NCBI RefSeq assembly: GCF_000347035.1
Contig: NZ_ANIJ01000010.1
Coordinates: forward strand, 62,001-126,000
Direction of reading: 5' to 3'
Length of the DNA: 64,000 nucleotides
DNA from: Leptospira sp. B5-022
Lineage (GTDB): Bacteria > Spirochaetota > Leptospiria > Leptospirales > Leptospiraceae
This document shows, piece after piece, positions 9,098 to 17,576 of the stretch. The first letter of the stretch is position 1; every line of letters begins with the position of its first letter. The translations under genes were made by a program, and so were the position numbers. The notes beneath the pieces are model-generated. The model ran no database searches and was not told the DNA's origin. It worked only from the letters and a program-made list of their open reading frames with translations.

Positions 9098-11398
9098 TTA
9101 TTGCAAAACGAACTCTCTGGAAGTCCCGGTAAATTTTTTGTAGGTCCAGAAAATTCCCCAGAACTGTTTCGCTAAACCGTTGTATACAATCCTGTAAGTG
9201 CCAGCCGGTTGGTTGCGGATCAACCAAGTGATCGTAACCTCGGAAGTAGCGGAAAGATCTCCGCCGGTCCTTGCCCAATCATAAGCGGTGTATGGATTGT
9301 TATCATTTGCGACGGTCAACCATGAACTTCCGTTCTTCCTTTGGATTTCCAAATAAGAGTAAGTATTCGGATCATAAAAAGAAGATAGAGTTCCATCCAG
9401 CTTTTTGTCTTGGACAACTCTTGGATGTGAACCTTGGAATTTAACCGTTACGGTATCCTTGCTTTTGTTGTAAGAAGAATTTGTATCCGCCAGGACTTTT
9501 CCAAAATCTCCTCCATCATTCACAACACCGTTTTTGGATAACCAAGTTTGTATAAACTGTTGATTGGAAAGATCAGGAGGATTCGGCCCGGCAGCCGTAG
9601 GGCGATTCGCCACTATATCCTTCGCGATCCTATCGAATTCCTGGATCAGTGCCGCGTTCGCCCATGGTCCATAAGCGCTAAATCCTCCTTCGAAATTCTG
9701 CGCGGAATATTCTTCCCGAGTAGTTAAATACTGAGCATAAGCATTTGCCATCGCTCCTACAACTACGTTGGAGATTCCCCCCGGAGCAAGAGTAGCGGTT
9801 AACTTAGCTTTCAACCTTCTTCCTGCATTCGTAGTTACCTCGAAAGGAGAAGCCACAATCGCAGTGTTGCCTATCGTAATCACTTGTAACGGCAGGACTA
9901 CCGGAACAAAAGGCACCTGAGGATTCGGGAACCAGAAATTGTCCACTTCTCCCACAGGAAGAAGTGTGAACTTTTCCTTATCACACTCCTCATACTCTGC
10001 AGAACCCAAAGCCAATTGAGCGAGGGGCCAAAGATATCCCAAGATCTGGGCGGCACCGCTTAAATTAGTTAAAGAATAATTCTTTTTAACCCAAGCTCCA
10101 TTTTCAAAAACGAAATCGTTCCGAATTTCACCTTCTCTTGCGAAATCTACAGGTGCACCTTCTTCATCTCCGGCCAAAAAACCACCGCCGACAGTAGCCA
10201 CGCAGGTCGTATTTCCTGAGTTCGTATCCCAAGGCATGGAGAAGGTCCCGATATAGGAAGGATCTACGGCAACTTTATTATTCCAAACGACGTGAGAATG
10301 TCTGTATCCGATATTTCCCGTTATCGTTGATGTAGCTGCATTATACAATTCTAAAGCTCTATTTCCCTGTTTAGTACCATGAACGATAGGATTTTCCTCA
10401 GGATCCAGGCTTGGATCCATCTCATTCGGCCTTAAGAAAGGTTTCGTAATATCGCTCGGATCAGGAGAATTAGGGCTCACATCTCCCATGGGACCTTGAG
10501 GAAATGCGGCCACAAAATTCCCACCAAACGTATTTTCTACCAGATAAGAAGCATAACCCTTATTATCTCCATGAGCCCTACGATTCGTAATTCCAAGAGA
10601 AGTTCCGTGAACGGCAAACCAGTTCAATAAACCGATGGGAGAACCGTCTGTTCCTTCGAAACGAAGTAAACTCATTGTCTCGTTTATATTCGTAGGGTAA
10701 TTGGTCTTATCTAGATTCCAGTTATACGCGGCAATAGATCTGTTATTCGCAAAATTGGAAAGATTTCCCGCTATAAATTTGATCCTTGCCTCTCTTCTCT
10801 GATTATAAGCCGCCTTAATAGAATCCACGATACCGTTTACTACGATATTATAGTGAACCTTATCAAAACCGATCACTCCGTTGAATAGATTGAATAAGGT
10901 GTACCAAGAAATATTAGAAGGGGCGGCATGTGTGTGGGTCGCAAACAAAAGAACATTATCATTATTGAATTCAGATCCGTAACCGTCGGCCTGTAACTTT
11001 TTAACGACCCCCATCTTTACGCTTTGGTACATATGGATCATATCGTTGGTAACTATGGCAACTCGCCCTCCACCGGGACGTTCTATCACGAAGGCTCTAG
11101 CATAAAGCCTCATTGCTAAACCCGACATCTCGTCTCCCGGACTATTATATCCAGTGCTCGATTGTACGAAAGGTCCCGTTATATCGGACTTTGCGGCACC
11201 TACTAAGAATACATCCGCAGGCGTGGAAGTGGGTAAAGCAAGACTGTTTAAAATCGGATTTGAACCCGCTGCCTTAGCTCGATCCGAAAAAACTGCCTGT
11301 TCCAATAATGTATTTTCTTCCGATCTAGGATCGCAACCGATCGTGATGAGGATAAGCGCCAATGCTAGGGTCAAAAAATCCGAATGTTTGTTTTTCAT
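9098..11398 (-). CDS. Neutral/alkaline ceramidase-like lipoprotein
   Basis: A 766-residue exported protein starting at ATG 11398, with GGAGG 9 bases upstream. The signal peptide ends in a lipobox (LITIGC, Cys at about 22). The rest follows the neutral ceramidase family: THTHAAPS (about 154-161) supplies metal-binding histidines, and MGDVSPN (about 304-310) contains the presumed nucleophilic serine. A C-terminal immunoglobulin-like domain ends in FVLQ. The family hydrolyses the N-acyl bond of ceramide. Leptospires make several sphingolipid-degrading enzymes, so a host- or environment-derived ceramide substrate is plausible but unproven. Confidence 0.88.
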   Translation of the reverse strand: MKNKHSDFLTLALALILITIGCDPRSEENTLLEQAVFSDRAKAAGSNPILNSLALPTSTPADVFLVGAAKSDITGPFVQSSTGYNSPGDEMSGLAMRLYARAFVIERPGGGRVAIVTNDMIHMYQSVKMGVVKKLQADGYGSEFNNDNVLLFATHTHAAPSNISWYTLFNLFNGVIGFDKVHYNIVVNGIVDSIKAAYNQRREARIKFIAGNLSNFANNRSIAAYNWNLDKTNYPTNINETMSLLRFEGTDGSPIGLLNWFAVHGTSLGITNRRAHGDNKGYASYLVENTFGGNFVAAFPQGPMGDVSPNSPDPSDITKPFLRPNEMDPSLDPEENPIVHGTKQGNRALELYNAATSTITGNIGYRHSHVVWNNKVAVDPSYIGTFSMPWDTNSGNTTCVATVGGGFLAGDEEGAPVDFAREGEIRNDFVFENGAWVKKNYSLTNLSGAAQILGYLWPLAQLALGSAEYEECDKEKFTLLPVGEVDNFWFPNPQVPFVPVVLPLQVITIGNTAIVASPFEVTTNAGRRLKAKLTATLAPGGISNVVVGAMANAYAQYLTTREEYSAQNFEGGFSAYGPWANAALIQEFDRIAKDIVANRPTAAGPNPPDLSNQQFIQTWLSKNGVVNDGGDFGKVLADTNSSYNKSKDTVTVKFQGSHPRVVQDKKLDGTLSSFYDPNTYSYLEIQRKNGSSWLTVANDNNPYTAYDWARTGGDLSATSEVTITWLIRNQPAGTYRIVYNGLAKQFWGIFWTYKKFTGTSREFVLQ

Positions 11399-11692
11399 TT
11401 CCTTCGCCTCCACAGTCCAACAAAATGGCGTAACCGAAATTTAAGGAAGGTCAAATTATTTTTGAAAAATATGTAAGTAAATACATACGTTCGAAAAAAC
11501 ATTATAAATTTTTAATTTATTTCGAACGGGATATATACTTGTTTGAAAATTTTATAATTGAAATATAAGTGGTCAGTGCGTCATTGTAAGTGAGGCCGGA
11601 AAATTGTCCGGCCTACAGCAGTAATTAACCCGGAATAAACACCCTCATACATTCCTTACCTGGGCAGTTTCGGATCTTCCGAAAAGGAAATT
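11399..11692. other. AT-rich intergenic region with inverted repeats
   Basis: Upstream of the ceramidase gene. I see TATGTA-AGTAAA-TACATA (11470-11487), a spaced inverted repeat CGTTCGAAA (11488-11496) / TTTCGAACG (11520-11528), and a GC-rich hairpin AGGCCGGA / TCCGGCCT (11593-11614, 6-base loop). The first two are candidate operators for the ceramidase gene. The hairpin may terminate transcription from the minus-strand gene upstream. I found no sigma-54-type promoter here and no coding frame. Confidence 0.4.
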
Positions 11693-12124
11693 CTATTTTT
11701 TTGCTATAAACCAATCAAAACTGAAACTCGCCACATTCGATTGAGTTTCATCAAAGAGTTCCACACCAACTGTAAGTCCCGCTCTTCCCTTCTTTTCGAG
11801 TTGGGCCATAAACGCGGACCATTCCTCTTCTTGAATCACTCCTCTGGATATAACTCTACCTTGCGCAGGCTTTTTATACTTTACTTCCGATTTACGCACC
11901 ACCGGAATAATTTCGAAAGGAAGGGAAGCCACTTTGGAAAGTAAATATTCCCCTCCACTCCCTTCTGCAAGTGCGAATAATGCTGCAGCGTGTCCGGAAC
12001 CTACATGGTTTTTATAGATCGGTTTGTCTTCCATTACCAAGAGAGCATCTTCTCCCTGTTTAGGTCTGGAAAGCTGGATATGTACATTGAAGGGTATGGA
12101 CAAAACGTCAAATTTCTCTGTCAT
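11693..12124 (-). CDS. Hotdog-fold protein, DUF4442/PaaI-like
   Basis: A 143-residue cytoplasmic protein with the look of a single hotdog domain: YKNHVGSGHAAALFALAEGSGGEYLL corresponds to the central helix region, preceded and followed by beta strands such as SEVKYKKPAQGRV. The family includes acyl-CoA thioesterases and uncharacterised DUF4442 proteins. It lies about 100 bases downstream of the sigma-54 activator gene on the same strand and may be read through from it. The spacer holds GTTCGTTTT / AAAACGAAC inverted repeats. The substrate is unknown. Confidence 0.7.
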   Translation of the reverse strand: MTEKFDVLSIPFNVHIQLSRPKQGEDALLVMEDKPIYKNHVGSGHAAALFALAEGSGGEYLLSKVASLPFEIIPVVRKSEVKYKKPAQGRVISRGVIQEEEWSAFMAQLEKKGRAGLTVGVELFDETQSNVASFSFDWFIAKK

Positions 12125-12221
12125 ACGGCTAGTTAGAAATTTCGTTCGTTTTATATCAAACCGAAAAGAAAGTGTATGATCGATTTATTCGTAGATTCGT
12201 TTGTAAAACGAACTTTCAGGT

Positions 12222-14594
12222 CTATTCCATATCCAACATTTTCATCTGGTATTGTAGTTTTCCTCTGGAAATTTTCAAAAGCCTAGCGGCCTCCGATTTA
12301 TTCCCTTTACATTTCTGTAATGCCGTTTCTATCAGTCTTCTGGAATACATGGAAACCAAAGGTTCGAACCCTGCTGCATACGATCCGTTTGCAATGGGAA
12401 TTTCCCCGATTTCTTCCTTTTGGGAATTTTTCAGTTCCAATAACTCGGGAGGAAGATCCGAAATTTTGATATGATCTCCTTTTAGATCGGCAAGAGTCCG
12501 GATAATACAATTTTCCAATTCTCGTATATTCCCCGACCAAGGAAATTCCAAAAAAAGATCCATAACTTCTTCGCTAATATTGGGTTTGTCCATCTCCATT
12601 TGTTTGGAATAATGTTCCACGAATCGATTCGCAAGAAACGGGATATCGGATCTTCTTTCTCTTAAAGGTGGGATCCCGATCTCGAATACGTTGATCCTAT
12701 AATACAAATCCTCTCTAAAAGTTCCTTTTGCGACCATAGATCTAAGATTTCTGTGAGTAGCAAAGATCGCTCTACATTCCGCCTTAAGTTCGGAACGCCC
12801 ACCCACTTGTTTGTATTTACGTTCTTGCAATAATCTTAATATTTTAGGCTGGATCTCTATAGGCATCTCGCCCACTTCGTCGAAAAATAAAGTACCGCCG
12901 TTAGCTTCGGCTACCAAGCCAGCGTAATCGGATTTTGCGTCGGTAAATGCTCCTTTTACATAACCGAAAATCTGGCTTTCCCAAAGGTTGGCCGGAACGG
13001 CGGCGCAGTTGATCGGAACGAATGGACTGTCTTTTCCTCTTCCTAATTCATGGAGAAGACCCGCAATTATCTCCTTTCCGGTGCCGGTCTCCCCGGTAAT
13101 CAATACAGGTTGTTCTCTTCCGGAAATTCTTTCAACTCGGTCCACAACCGCCTGCATACTCCTAGAAGCATATATTAAGGTTTTATTAGATAACACCCTC
13201 TCCTGAGGGACAGCGTCATAGATAGAATCCCTCTCTAAAATGGTCCTTTCTAAGTTGGACGTATATTGTTGAAGCTCCTGCCTGGCTTCGCGAATAGAGC
13301 GGACCATTGCATTAAATGCCTGGGTCAAGAGACCGATCTCGTCCTTATTACGCACTTCTACTTCGACGGAAAGTTCTCCTCCTTCTACTCGATCCAAACC
13401 TTTTAATAAGGCAAACAACGGATTTAAGATGGAGATCTTCATAAAGATCAAAAATCCGAAGATCAATACACAAAGACCTATAAATAAACGGATCGCCCAA
13501 TCTAGAACGTATCCGTGAACAAAACTTCTATAGGAAGAATACTCCAATCCCATTTCGACATTATTTATGAAATTCTGATATACAATCAGGGGTTTTCCGG
13601 AAGAAGCCAAAACGAAAGAGCGAAGTCCCGGAACTGCGAGGCTTAGATCGGATTTGGAAACATTTTCCCCTAATTTAGAAAGAAAAACGGAATCCTTAGG
13701 CGGAGAGGATAATTTTGCATTTTGTAGCACGTTCGTTTGGATGCTGTCGTATTCGTTCTCAATCGCCTTGCTTAACCCACCCGACATTACCTGAGTCACG
13801 GACAATGCCATCGCGAGTACTATCGTCAGGATCCGAACCGTAAGCGAAGTTCTATGTCCGCCATAACTAACGAAAAAGATATGGAATATGAAAAATCCGG
13901 AGATCACGGATATGGCCAATGCGTTTACGAATACTTCTGCACTTACTTGACCGAGCCTGAATAAGGTAAGATAGATCGTCGGTATCAAAAAATTCAGGAA
14001 AAAGGAACCGAGTATTCCCGCAAGAGCGATCCTTTTCTGGTCCTTATTCTTTAAGATCTGTACGATCGCTATGGCGATCACACTCAGGGTTAAGAATAAA
14101 GAGAATATAGCCACAACTCTTCCCGGAAAGGTAGCGCTAAGATCCCAATATTGTCCGTTAAATCTGAACGTTTTAACGGAATCCTTTGTCTGCCATACGA
14201 ACCAAAGGGAGATTAAAGCCGCAATCCCCAATTGTATCTTAAACAGATAAGAGGATACCTTAGGAAAAATCGCTGATGGAAATTTAAGAAAAAATCTTTG
14301 GAAAAATACTGCGGCAAATAATGCGGCGGAAACCGTGATCCATCTATGTAATGCACCTCTTGGATCCGTTTCTACGGAAGCATATACACAAGCAGAATAT
14401 AAAAAGACCAAACATAAGAACGAGAGCATCAACTCCCTTATGCCGGAGATCTTATTTTTTACGCTTAGACAGTATACCACTCCTAAGATACATAGAAGTA
14501 CTGCGATCAAAAAAGAAAGGGTCAGGAATTGGAGATACATGAAATAAAAGCGGAGTTTAAAAAGACCATTCCAAAACGGAAGGTCAAGCGACAT
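12222..14594 (-). CDS. Membrane-bound sigma-54 activator (7TM-HAMP-AAA+-Fis HTH)
   Basis: A 790-residue transcription activator. Residues about 15-245 form seven hydrophobic helices with the motif ALHRW at 81-85. An extracytoplasmic segment lies at about 275-360, another membrane helix at 365-388, then a HAMP domain (390-440). The AAA+ domain has Walker A GETGTGKE (501-508), Walker B TLFFDEVGE (568-576) and a GAFTDA loop (548-553) where GAFTGA is canonical. A Fis-type helix-turn-helix ends the protein (750-790). Such proteins open sigma-54 promoters when they sense a signal. It lies 47 bases downstream of the DUF3089 gene, in the same operon. The candidate target promoters are at 15751, 15978, 18725 and 18951. 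The N-terminal architecture is shared with the phosphatase at 18986. ATG 14540 is an alternative start. Confidence 0.93.
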   Translation of the reverse strand: MSLDLPFWNGLFKLRFYFMYLQFLTLSFLIAVLLCILGVVYCLSVKNKISGIRELMLSFLCLVFLYSACVYASVETDPRGALHRWITVSAALFAAVFFQRFFLKFPSAIFPKVSSYLFKIQLGIAALISLWFVWQTKDSVKTFRFNGQYWDLSATFPGRVVAIFSLFLTLSVIAIAIVQILKNKDQKRIALAGILGSFFLNFLIPTIYLTLFRLGQVSAEVFVNALAISVISGFFIFHIFFVSYGGHRTSLTVRILTIVLAMALSVTQVMSGGLSKAIENEYDSIQTNVLQNAKLSSPPKDSVFLSKLGENVSKSDLSLAVPGLRSFVLASSGKPLIVYQNFINNVEMGLEYSSYRSFVHGYVLDWAIRLFIGLCVLIFGFLIFMKISILNPLFALLKGLDRVEGGELSVEVEVRNKDEIGLLTQAFNAMVRSIREARQELQQYTSNLERTILERDSIYDAVPQERVLSNKTLIYASRSMQAVVDRVERISGREQPVLITGETGTGKEIIAGLLHELGRGKDSPFVPINCAAVPANLWESQIFGYVKGAFTDAKSDYAGLVAEANGGTLFFDEVGEMPIEIQPKILRLLQERKYKQVGGRSELKAECRAIFATHRNLRSMVAKGTFREDLYYRINVFEIGIPPLRERRSDIPFLANRFVEHYSKQMEMDKPNISEEVMDLFLEFPWSGNIRELENCIIRTLADLKGDHIKISDLPPELLELKNSQKEEIGEIPIANGSYAAGFEPLVSMYSRRLIETALQKCKGNKSEAARLLKISRGKLQYQMKMLDME

Positions 14595-14641
14595 TTCGAT
14601 TTTCTTGAATCACGTTTCGAAACGCCGCTTAAGTGATAATT

Positions 14642-15691
14642 CTAACGTTTTCCTTTCCGATTAAAATATTCTTCGAGTCTTTCTTTTATATTCTCTCTGA
14701 TATCCAAATAGAAGAGCCCGTAATCGGAGATATGATAATTTTTTTTGTTTCCCCTTCTGGATTCGTAGTTCGGATTAGAGGGTAGATCCACCCAAAGCAT
14801 TTCTCCTTCACATTTCGTTCTAACATAAGCCTTATCCAAACCCGAAAATTGGATACCAACCCCGCCCTTATGTTCTTCTTTAGGAGTTTCGGAACTGTTC
14901 GGAGTCCAGTTCACTGGATTGACACAGACGCCTCCCACATACCTTTCCGGTGGAAGTGCAAAATCGGAAAGTTGGGACCCCCATTTTTTGGAATTCCAGC
15001 TGATATAACATCCTAGATCTTTTGAGTTCTTGCATACTTTTAAATTCTTAAACTCGGAAGAATGTACTGCCCAACCAGGAAGATATGCCGCCACAAAGTT
15101 CGGGACTTTTTTCTGATCCAAATATTCCTTTAATACATGAATAAGCATCATGGAACCTTGGCTATGGCCTGCGATAAAAAACGGTCTTCCTTGGTTATAA
15201 TGTTTTAGATAATGATCAAAAGCGGAAAGTACATCCTTTTTTGCTATCTCAAATGCCTTCTCTCCGCTTCCGGAATCATCGATAAAGGAGTATAACGCTG
15301 CTTGTCTATATCTTGGTGCATAGACTTTTGCCGATTCATTAAAAACGGAGGCCTGCATTTTTAAGGGAGAAAGTCCATAAACGATCAGGCTAGTTCCGAT
15401 CTCCGCATTCCAGCCATCCGCCTTAATAAAAGTTGTAGGATGGACAAAGAATACGTCCGCCTTTGCCACATTTTGTCCATCTTTCCAACCTGTAATTGCC
15501 GGAACCTCGTCGGGATCATCTTTCAGCTCAGGAAGGGCAGCCCAAGATTCATTTTTAGAATAATCGGGAGAAGTCGGAACATTCTCCGAAGCAAAAGGAC
15601 CGGAAGGTTTGATCAGATATAGAAAGATCGAAGTACAGTTTGAAAATAAAAATCCCCAAACTAGTAAAAAAGAATATAAGAAAAGTCTCAT
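14642..15691 (-). CDS. DUF3089 alpha/beta-hydrolase lipoprotein
   Basis: A 349-residue protein with signal peptide and lipobox (LLVWGFLFSNC). It matches the DUF3089 family by VFFVHPTTF, ARVYAPRYRQA-like VYAPRYRQAALYSF, and the nucleophile elbow AGHSQGSMM. The family is thought to contain lipase/esterase-like enzymes, but no reaction is established. A signal peptide plus lipobox places it in the cell envelope. A sigma-54-type promoter lies about 60 bases upstream. The activator gene follows 47 bases downstream, so this gene heads the activator's operon. Confidence 0.88.
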   Translation of the reverse strand: MRLFLYSFLLVWGFLFSNCTSIFLYLIKPSGPFASENVPTSPDYSKNESWAALPELKDDPDEVPAITGWKDGQNVAKADVFFVHPTTFIKADGWNAEIGTSLIVYGLSPLKMQASVFNESAKVYAPRYRQAALYSFIDDSGSGEKAFEIAKKDVLSAFDHYLKHYNQGRPFFIAGHSQGSMMLIHVLKEYLDQKKVPNFVAAYLPGWAVHSSEFKNLKVCKNSKDLGCYISWNSKKWGSQLSDFALPPERYVGGVCVNPVNWTPNSSETPKEEHKGGVGIQFSGLDKAYVRTKCEGEMLWVDLPSNPNYESRRGNKKNYHISDYGLFYLDIRENIKERLEEYFNRKGKR

Positions 15692-15750
15692 GTGTTAGAA
15701 GTCCTCCTCTTTCCCTTTGATTTTTTTGGGAAAGATTACAGGGGATAGAA

Positions 15751-15766
15751 AGCAATATCCGTACCG
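15751..15766 (-). promoter_or_regulatory. Candidate sigma-54 promoter for the DUF3089/activator operon
   Basis: Read on the minus strand the sequence is CGGTAC-GGATA-TTGC. GG and GC are 12 bases apart, the fixed spacing of sigma-54 promoters (consensus TGGCAC-N5-TTGC). Two bases of the -24 box differ from consensus, so this is the weakest of the four candidates. The start of transcription would be near 15740, leaving a leader of about 50 bases before ATG 15691. Confidence 0.5.
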
Positions 15767-15838
15767 AGCGGAGAAGGTTCGAAACTTGTAGATCCTCCGA
15801 TATAACGGCGATTCCATTGGTTTGGCGGAATAGAAATC

Positions 15839-15887
15839 GATTGAAATCAATCAATTGTCTATTTTCGGCGATTGAAAATGATCAATG
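15839..15887. promoter_or_regulatory. Candidate activator binding sites (GATTG-N4-CAATC)
   Basis: A perfect 14-bp palindrome GATTG-AAAT-CAATC lies at 15839-15852. A degenerate copy GATTG-N8-CAATG begins 31 bases later (15870-15887). The pair lies about 90 bases upstream of the leftward and about 110-150 bases upstream of the rightward sigma-54-type promoter, where enhancer sites of sigma-54 activators usually lie. The same palindrome with AAAA as spacer occurs at 18845. A separate palindrome ATTCAA-AATA-TTGAAT is at 15920-15935. Confidence 0.6.
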
Positions 15888-15977
15888 GAATTTAGTTAGA
15901 ATAACTATTCTGTGAATACATTCAAAATATTGAATCCATTTTGTAGAACAAGCGGTATGCAAAACATTTTTTTCGTT

Positions 15978-15993
15978 AGGCACAGGTCTTGCT
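15978..15993 (+). promoter_or_regulatory. Candidate sigma-54 promoter for the esterase gene at 16040
   Basis: AGGCAC-AGGTC-TTGCT: one base of the -24 box differs (A for T) and the -12 box is exact, with GG and GC 12 bases apart. Transcription would begin near 16004. The ATG at 16040 follows a strong ribosome binding site (GGGGAGG). Confidence 0.65.
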
Positions 15994-16039
15994 TTAGGAA
16001 GCATACCGGTCCGAATGAATTCGGCCCGGGGAGGAAAAA

Positions 16040-16861
16040 ATGCTGAAGAGAATCACAATGTTAATGCCTCTACTCATCGGTGCTCTGCTATTTGCCGGAG
16101 CCGGAGAAGTGGATGCTGCTCGTTGTAAAACAACAGGTTTCTTGATTAAGACGACTAGTTGTTCTTACTCTACAAAAAAAATCCAAGCTAGACCGGGGAT
16201 ATTTAGGGACGTCAGATACCAAGTACCCGAAGGAACTGCACCTGCGGGAGGATGGCCTGTCGTAGTTATGTACCAAGGATCTTTCTTTACCGTACAGTTT
16301 TCCCGTACACAAGGAGCGCCGTTCGGAGGGTATTACGAAGTAAAAGTCATCGAGAAAATGTTAGATAACGGATTCGCAGTAATCGCTCCGGATGCGGGAT
16401 TGGATCTTTTCTGGGAAACCAACCTGCCTACAATCTACGAACTTACGGCAGATTATATTTTCTTAAATAATCTATTTGCTGCGATCCGTAACGGCAGTTT
16501 TGGACCTATCAATCCGAATAAAAAATTCGCAACCGGTATTTCTAGCGGCGGGTACAACACTAGCCGTATGGCTGTATCTTTTCCGGGAGAATTTAAAGCA
16601 TTAGCGATCCAATCCGGTTCTTATGCAACTTGCAGCGGACCGCTTTGTATCGTTCCAACTCTTCCTTCCAATCATCCGCCTACATACTTTGTACACGGAT
16701 TCTTGGATGCTGTTGTTCCTTGGTGGACCATGGATTTGTATTTTGACAAGTTGAGGTCCCAAGGAATTCCTACGGATAGATATACCGATTATCTGGCAGG
16801 ACACGAATGGGTGTCCGCATCCGCAGGAAAAATATATTCATGGTTTAACCAATACCGTTAA
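16040..16861 (+). CDS. Secreted polyhydroxyalkanoate-depolymerase-like esterase
   Basis: A 273-residue exported alpha/beta-hydrolase with signal peptide (ITMLMPLLIGALLFAGAGEVDA). It has GISSGGYNTSRMA around the nucleophilic serine, YFVHGFLDAVVPWW carrying the likely catalytic aspartate, and AGHEW with the likely histidine. The layout resembles esterases of the PHB/feruloyl-esterase group that cut polyesters or small esters outside the cell. The exact substrate cannot be assigned. It has its own sigma-54-type promoter and two palindromic sites upstream, and a terminator just after the stop. Confidence 0.8.
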   Translation: MLKRITMLMPLLIGALLFAGAGEVDAARCKTTGFLIKTTSCSYSTKKIQARPGIFRDVRYQVPEGTAPAGGWPVVVMYQGSFFTVQFSRTQGAPFGGYYEVKVIEKMLDNGFAVIAPDAGLDLFWETNLPTIYELTADYIFLNNLFAAIRNGSFGPINPNKKFATGISSGGYNTSRMAVSFPGEFKALAIQSGSYATCSGPLCIVPTLPSNHPPTYFVHGFLDAVVPWWTMDLYFDKLRSQGIPTDRYTDYLAGHEWVSASAGKIYSWFNQYR

Positions 16862-16875
16862 GTAAATTCCAATTC

Positions 16876-16907
16876 GAATCCGGTGTTCCCCGCCGGATTC
16901 TTTTTTT
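16876..16907 (+). terminator. Rho-independent terminator
   Basis: The stem GAATCCGG / CCGGATTC (8 bp, 9-base loop) is followed directly by seven T residues. It ends the esterase transcript. The next gene begins 12 bases further on, so it is either expressed by read-through or from a promoter not recognised. Confidence 0.88.
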
Positions 16908-16918
16908 AGGAAGGATAC

Positions 16919-17503
16919 ATGAAACCTAGATCCAAATTTCGATTTCTGATCTTCTTATTTCTTTTTACCGCGATAATATTCTGCTTTTATTTTCTATCCT
17001 CCGGATCTGATCCGGAAGGACCCGCTGCCTCTAAGACCCACCTGTCAGAACAAGAACCTTTTAGCTTTGCCGAAATGTCCACCGGATCTATTCATTTAGA
17101 AGAAACTTCCGATCTGGATCCTGATAAAAATTCGAATGACTCTTTCATATTAGTCGAATTAGTAGGTTTTCCCTTTTTGTCCAAGACAAAAGAGATTTTT
17201 GAAAATTTGGGAGAGAACATATTCCGTCCCGATCCGGATCTGACGGAAAAAGCAAAAGTATTCCAGGAGAAATTGGAATATCTGGATAATAAACGATCTT
17301 TTACGGGCCTAAATACTTTCGAAGAAGAAGAATATATCCTTTTGCAGTTGAGAAAAAAAAAGGATCTGCGAGAGATCCTGAACATAACATTCGAAAAGCT
17401 TAAAGAAGAGCTTTCTGAGACCCGGAGAAAGGAATTCCAAACGGAACTGGAATCTTTGGATCTATCGATCTCCGAACTTTCTAAAAAGATCGGAAACCAT
17501 TAG
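16919..17503 (+). CDS. Hypothetical membrane-anchored coiled-coil protein
   Basis: A 194-residue protein with an N-terminal hydrophobic anchor (FLIFLFLFTAIIFCFYFL). An acidic, low-complexity stretch (residues about 33-80) follows, and a highly charged helical C-terminus (LREILNITFEKLKEELSE and onward) likely forms a coiled coil. The ribosome binding site AGGAAGGA precedes ATG 16919. I do not recognise a family. It sits directly behind the esterase terminator, so it may be part of the same sigma-54 unit at a lower level. Confidence 0.65.
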   Translation: MKPRSKFRFLIFLFLFTAIIFCFYFLSSGSDPEGPAASKTHLSEQEPFSFAEMSTGSIHLEETSDLDPDKNSNDSFILVELVGFPFLSKTKEIFENLGENIFRPDPDLTEKAKVFQEKLEYLDNKRSFTGLNTFEEEEYILLQLRKKKDLREILNITFEKLKEELSETRRKEFQTELESLDLSISELSKKIGNH

Positions 17504-17576
17504 TCTTATTTACGCATTAGGTCGATCCTTCGGATCTGCCTTTATATTTTCTATTTTCCTATCCGACGTTATCCTT

